From Muscardinus avellanarius (lineage: Eukaryota > Chordata > Mammalia > Rodentia > Gliridae), in contig OY726573.1 in assembly GCA_963383645.1 (NCBI GenBank), positions 18,776,158 through 18,840,157 on the forward strand: 64,000 bases of DNA, given 5' to 3'. Shown piece by piece: positions 44,198 to 55,150 of this stretch (its first letter is position 1; the number at the start of each line of letters is the position of its first letter). The notes under the pieces were generated by a model. It did no database searches, was not told the DNA's origin, and saw nothing but the letters and a program-made list of their open reading frames with translations. The position numbers and the translations under genes were made by a program.

Positions 44198-44239
<42 letters not shown>
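44198..44239. repeat. (AC)n microsatellite at a SINE tail
   Basis: About 20 AC units beginning at the SINE 3' end. Confidence 0.98.
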
Positions 44240-44241
<2 letters not shown>

Positions 44242-44488
44242 CTTCAGTGGCTCTCAGGTGCTTCCAGCACAAATTGCCACCTCTTCCTTCAATCTTCCCA
44301 GGCCTCCATGTTCTAGCCCCAGCCTTGGGGCCACCCCTCTATCTGCACAGGCCTTTATTACATGCTCTGATATGTCTGCTCTCTTTGAGAGCAGGGGCCA
44401 TGTCTGATCCCTTCGTCGCTCCCTCCTTTTTTCCCTTTCAATTGTTCAGCAAAGTGCCAGAAGTTCTAATTTTGTGATGGACAGCTAT

Positions 44489-44660
44489 CTGGATGGAGGG
44501 AGAGAGGGATGGAAGGGTAGATGGATGAATGGATGATGGATGGAGAGAGGGAGAGATGAATGAGTGAAGAGATGGAGGGATGGGTGGCTGGGTAGGGAAA
44601 TAAAAGGATAAATAAATAGAGGAATAAAGCAATGGAGGGAGGGAGGGAGGGAGGTATCAG
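44489..44660. repeat. GGAT/GGGA-rich imperfect minisatellite
   Basis: Diverged 'tggatggagg', 'gatggatgaatggatg' and 'gggagggaggga' words for about 170 bp, purine-rich on +. Confidence 0.85.
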
Positions 44661-45019
44661 ACATGGTCTCTGCTCTCAGGGAGAGCAGACAAATCAGCCA
44701 TGGCAGGGGTCCAGCCCGAGGGCAGCCCCAGCTACGGGGTGGCTGGGAAGAGGAGGTTGTTTAGAACTTGATATGAGGTATGAGGTTGAAGCTTCAATTA
44801 TACAGAAGATGGAGTTTTTTAATAACTAGAGAAAAATGAGCTAGTTATTAGTCCCTAAGAGTGAGCAGGAAAAGCTAAGAATCTGCTGGAGATTTCATCT
44901 GGGAACAAGAAGAAATTATTCAAGGGAATGAATTAATGGGGCAGAGTTAAACATTAAATTACTTTCTGTTTGCTGCCTAACAACTCCACTTCCTTCTGGA
45001 AACTGGTTATGTGGGATAT
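44661..45019. other. Unique sequence, no gene seen
   Basis: AT-rich with homeodomain-type words near 44930-44965 ('gaattaatggggcag', 'aacattaaattac'). Nothing coding. Confidence 0.5.
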
Positions 45020-45260
45020 GGGTTTTGTACTGTCATTAAGAGAGTCAAATCTGAAGTTAGGTTGCCTGAGTTAACCTGGGGTCTAATCCCGGCTCTGCAG
45101 CTTTCTAGCTGTGTGAATCTAGGCAAGTTATATGACCTCTCTGTGCCTCATTCACAGAAAGGTCTCCAGTAATAGAATTACAGGGTTATTGCAACAGGCT
45201 AAAATTGAAAGAAATTAAATTTTTATAGTAGAGGGTGGGTGACTTGTAGTAAGTACTAGA
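45020..45260 (+). mobile_element. MIR, nearly full length
   Basis: Best MIR in the window: 'aatctgaagttaggttgcct', 'taatcccggctctgcagctt', 'tagctgtgtgaatctaggca', 'atgacctctctgtgcctcat', 'gtaagtactagata'. Confidence 0.85.
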
Positions 45261-46803
45261 TACTATTATAGTCTATCCCTTACTACTTAGATGTGGGACT
45301 GCCCACATTTAAAGACCAATCAATCACCCAGCAATAAAAAGACCCAGCCTTTTGCTTGACTCGAGACACCCACTAGCAGCCATCCCAGCTCTGAGCCCTG
45401 AAGATGGCATTGCAGGTCAACTTCTCCATCTTCCCTCTCCTCCTTTCCACCACATGGGTCCCCAAAATATGTCCAAATTCAATCAACATGCTCAGCACCT
45501 ATTGCTGGGGAACCTACCCCAAGAAAGCACCGCACAGAAACAGAAGGCACTGTAGGATCCGCCCTGGAGCAGAGCAGAAAAGCCACCTGGTGGGAGCTGT
45601 GCAGTGCCCTCCCTCAACCCCTTGAGCTGGTGATGGATGTGGCTAGGGAAGCCGCGGGGCCTGCCTCCTCGGCCTGGCAACCGCAAGGCCTGGGCACCAG
45701 GACCCCTTCTCCAGCCCTCAGCTGCGCTTCTTTGACACAGACACCCCCTCCCTCCTACCCTCCAGGGCTCCTGCCAGGTTCCTGTGTGAAAAGGGATACG
45801 AACACCTTCAAGCCAGAAAAGGCCAAGCCCGTGAGAAGCTATTGAATGGATCAGGCCACACTGCTCCCGCCTCTGTTCCTGCCGCCCTCTTCTGCTGCCA
45901 GTTTTGGTCCCCACCACATTGCCAGAACCCTGCACACCTCTCTCCACCCTAAACACGAGTTGCCTGGTGATGTCCAGTGCTTGACCGGGGCAGAGGAACG
46001 TGACCATGATTCCTGAGTGCAGTAGAAGACTGATTTTGTATCATCCAAGCCCCTTTCCCCAGCATACATGGCCCCTAGCCAATCCCCCATCTCTCCTGAG
46101 AGGCTTCAGGCAGCACTTATCAGCTGAGCAGACAGGGCCTCTCCTTGGGTTCGCTTTCTGATGCGGGGGGAGCTCAATTCTGGGGTACTGCATTGGTGCC
46201 CTATGGCCACTGTAGCAAGTAAGCTCTGACTTGGTGGCTGAACCAAAGAAATATGTCCTTTCACAGATCTGGGGGCTTTTATATCAACGTTATATTTTTC
46301 TTCCCTTCCCTTCTGTATCCTTTCTACTTGGTTCTTTTATTTCTTCTATCCCACCCCATGAGCACTGAGAGTTCATCTCCCAGGAATCCTCTCTATCCTG
46401 GACAAACATGGCTGGTCATTCTCCACCAGGGTGAGCTTAGAAGGTGAGCCGTCTCCCCGATTCAGCGAGGTGGATTGTCAGACCTCGGTCCCTAGGCCTG
46501 CTATGCCATTGACCGCTCAGCAAAGATGACTCACTGGACCAGTCCCAGAGGACCCCAGCTTAGCCGAAGCCATGCTTTGGTAGCCATCTCTCAGGACCTC
46601 TGTGCCTTGATCTGTGTGAGAACTGTTAGCTCTCAGCACTCTACCCTCCATAGATAAATAGAAGATGGTCTTCTAATACCTACTTAGTTTCTTTCAGGAA
46701 CACAAAGCTCATTACCTTCTGAAATAGTCCATTCATTTACATACAGCTCTGATTATGGGAAGGTGACCCTAATTCCATTTTCTATGCCATAATCACATAA
46801 TTT

Positions 46804-46804
<1 letters not shown>
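45261..46804. other. Mostly unique sequence; short MLT1-like piece
   Basis: 46190-46265 ('gcattggtgccctatggcca', 'cttggtggctgaaccaaaga') resembles the antisense end of an MLT1 LTR. A 171-codon antisense frame (45492-46007) overlaps other frames and shows no domain, so it is not called. Confidence 0.5.

Positions 46805-46844
<40 letters not shown>
46805..46844. repeat. (TG)n microsatellite
   Basis: About 20 TG units, not next to a SINE. Confidence 0.98.
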
Positions 46845-46849
<5 letters not shown>

Positions 46850-47029
46850 GGAGCCTCAGACAGCATCAAGAGCCCCATGGGGCCTTGGAATGATGTAGAG
46901 GACGGACGCACCCATCTTCTTCAAGCTCCTTGACCTTTTGGAAGGTCAATAGTTTTTATTTTCCCCTTTAATCCAACCCGACTCATTTGCAAAGATAATG
47001 CACAGGGCTAGCTTAGCACCAAGGCAAAA

Positions 47030-47745
47030 CCTTGTGAGTTTTCAAGGAAATGCAAATAAAAACAAAACTGTGAGCCCCCACCTTGAAAGGATTGACAGCA
47101 TCTAGTGCCGGCAAGGGAAGAAAATCACATGTCACATCCTCTGTTGGTAGAACTATGACTGATTTCAACCACTTAGAAAGTAATTAGCCAGGCACGGTGA
47201 TGTACAACTGTCATCCCAGTACTGGGGAGGCTTGAGAGAGGAGGATCACAGGTTTGAGGCCTGCCTCAGCAACTTAACGAGACTCTATTTCAAAATATAA
47301 AAATAAAAATAAAAAAGGGCTAGGAGTGTAGCTTGGAGGTAGAATGATCCTTGATTCAATCCTCAGTACCAAAAGAAAAAAATAAGAAGAAATTTAAATG
47401 TCAGGATTTATTAAAGGTGTGGAGCCCCTTTGACTTTAATGTGGTATGGCTTCTGAAAATCTATTTAATGAAAATACAAGAGACATGGTTAGGATGTTTA
47501 TTGGAGAATTGTCTAGAATAGAAAAACTCAAAAACGTTGCCTTCCATGGAATATTATACAGCTATTACAAAAGATGAAGTAGATCTCTATGTCCTGACGT
47601 GCAAAGACATGTACAAAATATTGAGTTGGAAAAAAAGTAAAATCTAGAGAATAAAATGTATAATATGTTTCTGGTTTTGCAAAATGAATAAATAAATGGA
47701 GCCACATATATCTGGCCACATCTGGAGACAGAAGTGAGGTAGGAT
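47030..47745 (+). mobile_element. Old L1 3'-region fragment, split by a SINE
   Basis: Sense L1 3' words: 'aaggaaatgcaaataaaaac', 'tcctctgttggtagaactat', then after the SINE 'ggaatattatacagctatta' and 'aaagacatgtacaaaatatt'. Frames are broken. Confidence 0.65.
47189..47380 (+). mobile_element. B1-dID/MEN-type dimeric SINE
   Basis: Full dimer: 'agccaggcacggtgatgtac', right half 'gtgtagcttggaggtagaat'. Inserted in the old L1. Confidence 0.88.
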
Positions 47746-48711
47746 GAGGCCTCATTATGCCAATACCACAACTGCTTTGGGGTGCACAAATGCCTGGCCA
47801 CAGAGAGCCCACTGGCTGCTACCTGTGGGCAGACCCCACCGTGTGCTCAGCCCTGACCTGTCTGCGGTGTCCCTGCCCCTCTCGGCCGCCAGTCAGAAGG
47901 TCACATGAGGGATCCGAGGAAAAACTAATCTCAGAGCACAGAGGTCCAAAGCACTCCTCACAGGATCACCTTCCCAAGAGGCTGAGGTCTTGCAGAACAC
48001 ACCCTGATCTCGTTGTCTAGGATAAGAGGGCCCCTATCACAAAGCCATTCAGATGCCATGGGCAAGACCTTTGGGCACCATCTTGGATGAAGGCCCATGG
48101 TAGCCAGAGAGAAGCAGTCCTTTTACACAAACCTACCTCAGTCAATTGTGTGTGTGCAGGCAGGCACACATGCACATGCGTGCACGCACACACATACACA
48201 CATACACACTCTCTCTGAAAACCTACACAAACCAGTCATCCGTCATAAAATGAGGCGAAATGACAGCATTTCTTTAGCAAACTGTGCAGAGAGCCCAAGG
48301 GCAGGATGAAGAGATTTGAAGCTTAAGGAATTAAGATGCAAATGCAATTTCCAACCTAATGGAGGATAACAATCAATGTCCGTGTGAAAGAAAATGAGAC
48401 GGCACTTCCAGGTCCTCCCCCCCAGCCTGGAGCCTGCATCGCATGCCAGGGGAAGGTCTCCCACCGCTGTGCTCCTCCTGACACTACGCAGGCTCCAGGC
48501 TCTGCCTCTCCACGGCCTCCTTTGCAGAGACTCTAGAGACCAGTCAGGGCAAATCCAGAGTCAAGCTAATCTTCCAGTGTTGACTTTTGGGGATTCACTG
48601 GTAAAACTCACAATTTTAAAATAAAGACATTACAGTCGAAACAGGACGCCCCCAAACTGTTAGCAGTTGTCAGCACTGGGTATAGGATAAGAGACTTTAC
48701 TCAGCACACAC

Positions 48712-48712
<1 letters not shown>
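47746..48712. other. Unique sequence with an AC/AT-rich patch, no gene seen
   Basis: 48140-48212 is a degenerate CA-rich patch. Short frames only. Confidence 0.5.
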
Positions 48713-48755
<43 letters not shown>

Positions 48756-48935
48756 CATGAGATTGAACCCAGGGGACTTCTACTCCTGAGCTCCACCCCC
48801 ATCCCTCTTTTTTAATTTAATTTTTTTATTTTTGAAACAGAGTCTCACTAAGTTGCTGAGACTGGACACAAACCTGCAATCCTCCTCGGGATCCCGGGTA
48901 CTGGGATTACAGGCGTGCAGCACCACCCTGGCTTA
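48713..48935 (-). mobile_element. Dimeric SINE with a (TG)n tail
   Basis: A TG array (48713-48754) sits at the tail of this antisense SINE: 'gagattgaacccaggggact', linker, left half ending 'ggattacaggcgtgcagcac', with an unusual 'cgggatcccggg' in the left half. Confidence 0.88.
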
Positions 48936-49234
48936 TTCTGTATACATGTGTGATGGATAGATAAATACATATAATGAGCAGGCATTACTTTTGAAATTTA
49001 AAATTTTATTTCTATACCAGTGTCCTCTGGCTATAATGACCTGATTTCTTATTGTTTTACTGGCTCTTGATATCTGGAGGTTACAGGATGGCAAAAAGTC
49101 AAAACAGGAGGGAGAATGGAAGCTACCCTGGACTCATCCCCGTTGGTTCAAGAAGAGCCTAGAGACAGGGGAGCAGGGATTCAACCAGTCTCATAGCAAG
49201 TAACTGCCGGCCATGTTAGCAAGCTCGCATCCCC

Positions 49235-49600
49235 TCCAAGCTCTGTTGAACCTTAATCTCCCCAGTGAAACAGTGTTGGGAGATGGCCTAATGGGAGTAT
49301 GTTGGTCATGGGAGCAGGCCTCCAGGAGAGCCGCTACAAAAAGGTCTTGCAGGCATGGATTCACTCCCTCCCGCTCTTCTACCTTGTGAGGACGGTCCTC
49401 TTCCTCTCTCTGGAGGACTCGGCTTTCAAGGCACCATCTTAGAAGTGAAGAACGGTCCCTCCCCAGACACCAGGTCTGCCAGCCCCTTGATCTTGGGCTT
49501 CTCACCCTTCACAGCTGTGAGAAATAAACAACTTATTTTCTTTTATCAAATCACCCACTCAGTGGTATTTTTACAGCAGCACAAAAGGAACATCAGAGCC
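49235..49600 (+). mobile_element. MLT1-type LTR
   Basis: Sense: 'gttgggagatggcctaatgg', 'accttgtgaggacggtcctc', 'cagacaccaggtctgccagc', 'cccttgatcttgggcttctc', 'gctgtgagaaataaacaact'. Contains its AATAAA. Confidence 0.82.
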
Positions 49601-49784
49601 AGGGCTGAATGTGGATCTGACCAACAGCCAGCCCCCTCCACACCTGGGGAATGGAGAAGCCCCCAAACCAGCAGGCACCACCCAGAAGACTGCATCTCAG
49701 TCACCAGTGCCGTCCAGCTACTGCCCAAGACTCCTGCTGCTATCCAGACACATTCAGTCTTCTCCAGGACAGGGGTGTTACGGT

Positions 49785-50014
49785 TTGAATAGAGAGTGTG
49801 CCCTGAAAGACTCATGTCTTGACAATGCAACAATATTCAATATCATTGATTCAGTTTCTAACCTCATCACTGGATAAATCCACCAATAATTAATAATCTG
49901 AATGGATTTACTGGTGGTAACCTAGACAGGTGGAGTAGGGTTGGAAGAGGCAGATCTCTGGCATGTGGCCTTGAGGACTATATCTATATCTGTCCCTGGA
50001 TGGTTCTCTTCCTC

Positions 50015-50067
<53 letters not shown>

Positions 50068-50240
50068 CAGAACATGAGCTGCTGTCCCCTGCCCCCCTGT
50101 GCTCTGACCCTTGATGATGCTGTCTGCCTTGAGTTGGCTGCCATGGGCTGACCTCTGACACCACGAGCCAAGTCACTCTCTCCTTTTCTAAGTTGCTTGT
50201 GTAGGATGTTTTGGCAACAGGAAAGCGAGCTAAAACAAAA
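49785..50240 (+). mobile_element. MaLR/ERVL-like LTR with internal (CT)n
   Basis: 'tacggtttgaatagagagtg', 'aatggatttactggtggtaa', 'ccagaacatgagctgctgtc', 'ggcaacaggaaagcgagcta'. Starts TG and ends CA. Family not assigned with certainty. Confidence 0.5.
50022..50066. repeat. (CT)n microsatellite
   Basis: About 22 CT units inside the LTR, like the AG run in the LTR at 24640-25165. Confidence 0.98.
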
Positions 50241-50518
50241 GATAATAACTATAGAATTAAAGTGTGCTGGTTATTACCACCCTTTCATCAACTTTTCCTG
50301 AGATGCATACAAGATGTGGATTATGAGAAGAGATACTCCTGGAATCCACTGCTAAAGTAAAAGAATAAATAAATATAGAAAGGTGAATATCCTGTCCTAC
50401 ATGAATGACAACTCTATGTCCATCACCACCATCCTGACTTCAACATTTCTCTACATAAAGGAACATAGAGACAGACAAAAACATAAACACTTATGTGTGT
50501 TTTGATTTTCTTTTCTTC

Positions 50519-50537
50519 TAAAAATACATAGACCTGA
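50519..50537 (+). repeat. 19-bp target-site duplication, left copy
   Basis: 'taaaaatacatagacctga' here and again at 56252-56270. The L1 5'UTR starts at the next base; an A-rich tail precedes the right copy. Confidence 0.85.
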
Positions 50538-51389
50538 AGATGGCGACCAAGAAAAGCAGCATTTCGAGTCCTGCTAACATTCAATCTCTGTTGCCACAAA
50601 ATCTGTGCTTTTCATAGCCAGAAAACACTATCAGCAGAGAAATAAAAAAAATCTAAACACAAAGGACAGAGGAAAAGAAGACTAGAAGAACAACCAGAGA
50701 CCAGAAAAGAAACCAGCCCGCATTACGGTGGCAGATGCTGCGCCAGCACCATCTTGCCTCACATCACTAGGTTCCAGAGAGGAAAGGTAAACAAGGAGCT
50801 GAAGTGAGCAGCTGCGGATCATTCGGGTGTAATTCAGCAGTTCTTTCAGCTCAAAGAACATCTGAAACTCCCAGTGGCAAAGCTCATCACGCCTTCCAGG
50901 GACTCAGAAAGGAGCTCAAAACCAGAAAAGAAATATGCCAGCCTCACAGCCTAGGGCATGGCAGCAGCGCCATATTGCCAGCAGTGGAGGCAAATTCACC
51001 ACGCCAGTGACAGCTCCAGATCAGTGCGCACAATAACCATAAGTGAAATTGCGGCTCCTAAAAGAGAAATCCCAGCACTGCACCCACAGAGACTTGTGCA
51101 GCTTTGATAATCTCCCTGGGTGTGAAATTTTAAATTCCAACGCAGTGAAGGAGTCGTTGTGGCAGAGATACCACACCCTAGTCGCAGGTTTCTGTGGGAA
51201 CATGCCCAGCCTGGCACCCCTACGGTCTCGCGCAGACTCGATTAACTCCCTGGGTCTGAGACTCTACGGTACAACTCAGTAAAGGAGTAGTGGCGGCTGA
51301 GATTACCACAAATTCAAGATCCAGAGCACCCTAAGTGAAGTCGTGGTGACCCGGGGAAGAACCCAGAGAAGGCACAAACTTCTGAAATC
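50538..51389 (+). promoter_or_regulatory. L1 5'UTR (relic promoter)
   Basis: Begins 'agatggcgaccaag' right after the TSD, so the preceding TSD base completes AAGATGGCG, the YY1-type L1 start. Inverse motifs 'caccatcttg' (50749) and 'gcgccatattg' (about 50967) lie in two related blocks, and 'ctccctgggt' recurs at about 51113 and 51248 in a roughly 130-bp tandem. No open frame. Confidence 0.7.
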
Positions 51390-52470
51390 ATGGGAAAGAG
51401 GAACAACAATAGAGCAATAAATGCCCACAACCCCATAATATCAGAACCTGATAACAAAGAAATTTAGAGATCTCCAGAAGATCAAATCAGGAATATAACT
51501 GTAGAAATAATACAGGATTTTTTAAAAGAATTTAGAGAGAGTCTAAAAGAAATAAAGGATGCAATCATTGAAGATATCAATTCAAACTATAAATAATTGA
51601 TTAAACCACATGGAGAATAGAATCTCACTCCTAGAAGATAATCACTCCAAAAATGAATGCATAATTTATAACTTAGAAAAAAAAACCAGACAGCAGGAAT
51701 CTGACATTGAAGAAACATGGGCTCATTTTAAGAGAGCTAACCTAAGAATAATTGGAATAGAGGAGAGAAAAGAAGGTGAAACCAAAGGGATCAATAATCT
51801 CTTCAAAGAAATTATAGCGGAAAAATTTCCAAACATAGAGCAAGAAGTTGATACACAGGTCCAGGAAACTTATAGAACTCCCTTTATTTTTATTTTTTTT
51901 ATTTATTTATTTAGTGGTACTGGGGGTGTAACCCAGAGACTTTCTACCTCTGGGCTATACTCCCAGACATTTTTAATATTTTATTTGGAAACAGGGTCTC
52001 ACTAAGTAGCTGAAAGCCTAAGTAGCTGAGGCTGGCTTCGAACCCGTTTGATCCTCCTGTCTCAGCCTCCCAAGCATGAGGATTACAAGAGTGCGCCACC
52101 ATGCCTAGCTAGAATTCCCTTTAGACAGGATCAGAGAAAAGGTTTCCCATGCCACATGATTGTCAAAATGATCAATGTGGAAGCCAAGCAGAGAATCTTA
52201 AAGGCAACAAAAACAAAGGCCAAGTGACATTCAGAGGCAAACCAATTAGAATCACTCCAGACTTCCCAAACCAAGTCATGAAAGCCAGAAGGGCTTGGAG
52301 TAACATATCCCAAACAATTTCCAGCTAAAAATTTCCTAACCAGCCAAACTATCTATCAAATTAGATGGGGAAATAAGAAGCTTCCATGACAAACAGAAAC
52401 TTAAGGAATTTATGTCTTCAAAACCAGTGCTAGAGAAAATACTCAGAGAGATTAAGTACAAAATCTTTGG
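51390..52470 (+). pseudogene. L1 ORF1p pseudogene
   Basis: In live L1 this encodes the trimeric RNA-binding chaperone that coats L1 RNA. ATG at 51390; an in-frame TAG follows after 25 codons (51465-51467). A clean stretch from 51610 encodes the end of the coiled coil and the start of the RRM, with the motif NLRIIGIEE. A SINE at 51885-52110 breaks the RRM. The C-terminal domain follows (52112-52470) with frameshifts and stops. Confidence 0.8.
51885..52110 (-). mobile_element. Dimeric SINE inserted in L1 ORF1
   Basis: Antisense SINE of intermediate type ('gggggtgtaacccagag', 'attttatttggaaacagggt'). Flanked by 'agaactcccttta' and 'agaattcccttta', a 13-bp TSD with one mismatch. Confidence 0.9.
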
Positions 52471-52481
52471 ATTTTGTAGAG

Positions 52482-52685
52482 ATAAAAATATTTGGAGATT
52501 CATTATCTATTTTAGTCTTTTACCTATTTCTAAACTGTATTGATCGATTTTACTTTTTTTACTTTTTTTTTTTTTTTTCAGATTTGGGATGGAACCCAGG
52601 TGCATTTGACTTCCAAGCTACACCCCCTGCCCTATTTTTTATTCTTTATTTTGAAACCGGGTCTCACTTTGTTGCAGACAGCCTA
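52482..52685. repeat. Duplicated segment (partner 53110-53308)
   Basis: About 200 bp comprising old antisense L1 ('ggagattcattatctat', 'aaactgtattgat') plus the right half of an antisense SINE, nearly identical to 53110-53308. It interrupts the ORF1-ORF2 region of the L1. No second TSD seen. Confidence 0.8.
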
Positions 52686-52797
52686 CAAAGAAGAAATAGG
52701 TAATACATGCTAGAACCATAGAAACAAGATTTTCCATCCAGCAGACAACTAAGCAAAGAAGAATACAGAGTATTTCAAATAGAAATAAAATCTTAAC

Positions 52798-52998
52798 ATG
52801 TTAGGAATTAAAAGTTATCTCTCAATAATCACACTGAATATAAATGGCCTCAATTCCCCAATAAAAAGAAATAAAGTGGCAAAATGGATTAAAAACCAGA
52901 ATCCATCCATCTGCTGCTTACAAGAAACACACTTTACAAGTAAAGATAGTAACAAACTCAAGGTAAAGGGCTGGAGCAAGGTAATTCATGTTATGTAG
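52798..52998 (+). pseudogene. L1 ORF2p N-terminal endonuclease fragment
   Basis: 66 codons of an APE-like endonuclease, the enzyme that nicks target DNA for L1 insertion. The motif TLNINGLNS (residues 12-20) contains Asn14, and CCLQETH (39-45) contains catalytic Glu43, both at the positions seen in other mammalian L1s. The frame ends at the junction with antisense L1 near 53000; the rest of the endonuclease, the RT and the Cys-rich domain are missing. Confidence 0.85.
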
Positions 52999-52999
52999 C

Positions 53000-53865
53000 C
53001 ATCCTAACATATGTGAAGTAGTATTTCACTATAGTTTTTATTTGTATTTCCTTAATGATTAGTTATATTATGATAATGATGAGGGCTATTCATGTGTTTA
53101 TTGGTCATATAAAAATCTTTGGAGATTCATTATCTATGTTAGTCTTTTACCTATTTATAAACTGTATTGATTGATTTTACTTTTTTTTTACTTTTTTTTG
53201 CGGGTCTGGGATGGAACCCAGGAGCATTTGACCTCCGAGCTACACCCCCCTGCCCTATTTTTTATTCTTTATTTTGAAACCAGGTCTCATGGAGTTGCAG
53301 AGAGCCTCACTAAGTAGCTGAGGCTGTCTGTGAACCGCGATCCTCCGGTCTCAGCCTCCCAAATGTTGGGATTACAAGCGTGCGCCACCACGCCTGGCTA
53401 TTGATTGATTTTATTGTTGCTAATTTTTAGCATTTCTATTTGGAATATTAATATAACTTCAGATATAGCATTTGGAAATATTTTAACTTGTTCTATCAGT
53501 AACTTTTAATTCTGTTTACATTGTCATTGGATATACAATATTTTTCTATTTTTTATGAAGTTTGTTTGTTTATTCTTTTGTTGCCTGTGCCTTTGGAATC
53601 ATATCCAAGAAATCACTGCCAATTTCAATGTTGTGAAGTTTTATGACCCTGGTTTTCTTCTAAAAGTTTACAGTCTTAATATTTACATTTAGGTCTTTTA
53701 TCTATTTTGAGTTAATATTTGTATATGATGATAGGTAAGGGCCCAATTTTATTCTTTTTCATGTAGTTATTATTTTTCAACAATATTTAGTGAAAAGATT
53801 ATTATTTCCTTCACCAAATGTTCTTGGAAACCTTGTCAAAAATAACTTGACCATATATGGAAGAA
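53000..53865 (-). mobile_element. Older L1 ORF2 3' part, antisense
   Basis: Antisense L1 words: 'gtgaagtagtatttcactat', 'aatcatatccaagaaatcac', 'tcttttatctattttgagtt', 'ggaaaccttgtcaaaaataa'. Split by the SINE at 53185-53400. Frames broken. Confidence 0.75.
53185..53400 (-). mobile_element. B1-dID/MEN-type dimeric SINE with TSD
   Basis: Antisense full dimer. Flanked by 'tattgattgatttta' on both sides, a 15-bp TSD. Source of the SINE part in the duplicated segment 52482-52685. Confidence 0.9.
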
Positions 53866-54072
53866 AAAAGAAACAAACATATCAAATTTAATCAGGAAAC
53901 CAAGCATGGGAAGAAAGGAGGGGGAGGGAAGGGTTAGGGATTGGGTAGGGACTGATTGGGTGATGTGTACATGTATATCTCCACAAGTGTTTTTTTAATC
54001 CCATTAAGATGTATGACTACAATTTACCAATAAAGATGTTTTTAACAAAAAAAGACAGCAAGAAAAACAAAG
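53866..54072 (+). mobile_element. L1 3' tail
   Basis: 'ccaagcatgggaagaaagga', G-rich purine tract at 53908-53950, 'gggtgatgtgtacatgtata', 'gatgtatgactacaattta', then AATAAA and an A-rich end. Homologous to the 3' modules of all three composite elements. Confidence 0.7.
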
Positions 54073-54100
54073 ATTTACATTTAAGTCTTTTATCTATTTT

Positions 54101-54180
54101 TTATTTTAGGAAATATTCCTACTTCATTTTCCAAGTCATAATAGGATTTTTTAAATTTTATATATTTTTTATTTATTATT
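54101..54180 (-). other. Extra 3' sequence of copy C (possible 3' transduction)
   Basis: Lies between the TSD and the usual 3' end. In sense it is an A-rich run, then 'tcctattatgacttggaaaa', 'tgaagtaggaatatttcc', and a short A-rich end. It is absent from the empty-site paralogue and from copies A and B. Confidence 0.6.
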
Positions 54181-54540
54181 ATTTTTTGTAATCATACATC
54201 ACTTTGGAATACAAGACTTTAGAGGATATACAAGCACATATCATCCAATAAACCCTTATCCAATCCCCATCCCATTCCCTCACCCCCCTCAATCCCATGC
54301 TTAATTGGTGATTATCTTTGATATAACTGTTTACGGACCTCATAAGTTTTAAAGAGATTCCATCCTCCCCCATACCCTCCCCTCTGATTGGTCACCTTAA
54401 TTGTTTCTCAATAGGGCCCTTTCTACTACTTGACCTCCTCCTGTTACCCCTTTCCTCCTAGTTCTTGCTAATTAGGGGAAGCATCTGGATTTTATTTTCT
54501 GTGCTATCTCTCTGTGCATGCCACATTGCAAGTTCCAATC
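54181..54540 (-). repeat. 3' module of copy C (L1 3'-end-like)
   Basis: Same order as in copies A and B; C-rich on + at 54265-54289 (G-runs in sense). The final 'caatgcaccaataaaaat' seen in A is replaced by an A-rich run. Confidence 0.8.
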
Positions 54541-55150
54541 CCACTCTTGACGACCCCAGTAGTGGCCTGGCCACCCGGAGAACTCTTATCCTGACCTCGC
54601 TGGCTCCAGCACCGGCCTTGCCTCATGGGAGGCCTTGATCCTGGCCACGCTGGCCCCTGCACTGAACTAACCCCTCGGCTGGCTCCTCTCCCGGCCTCAG
54701 AGACCCCAGCATCGGCCTAGCCTCATGACAGGCTCCGATCCCAACCTTGCTGACCCTGACACCGGCCTTACCATTCGGCAGGCTCCTATCCAGGCCTCGG
54801 AGGCCCCAGCACCGGCCATAGCTCAAGGCAGGCTCCAATCCCGGCCTCGCTGGCCCCTGCACTGGTCTAACCCCTTGGCAGGCTTCTATCCAGGCCTCAG
54901 AGGCCCCGGCACCGGCCTTGCCTCACAGCAGGCTTCAATCCCAGCCTCGCTGGCTCCGGCACTGGCCTAACGCATCAGCTGGCTCTGATCCCAACCTCAG
55001 AGGCCCCAGCACCAGCCTCATCTCACAGCATGCTCTGATCCCAGTCTCGCTGGCCCCGGCACCAACCTAACCCCACAGCAGGCTCCACCAATCCTGGCCT
55101 CAGAGGCCCCATCACCTGCCTTGCCTCATGGCATGCTCCAATCCGAGCCC
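54541..55150 (-). repeat. VNTR of copy C: twelve 50-bp units, two alternating types
   Basis: Alternating 'gaggcccc' units ending 'cttgcctcacag' and 'gctggcccc' units ending 'ctaaccccttgg', as in copy B. One unit near 55085 has a 3-bp insert. Confidence 0.9.

Larger units (their letters stand above)
43680..44470 (+). mobile_element. LINE L2 relic, split by two SINEs
   Basis: L2-like pieces: 'caaattctctgcttaaaaca' before the SINEs, and 'gcacaggcctttattacatg', 'gagagcaggggccatgtctg', 'aattgttcagcaaagtgcc' after. Confidence 0.5.

Noticed and set aside
45492..46007. 171-codon antisense open frame
   Set aside because: No domain and overlapping frames on the other strand; GC-rich chance frame.
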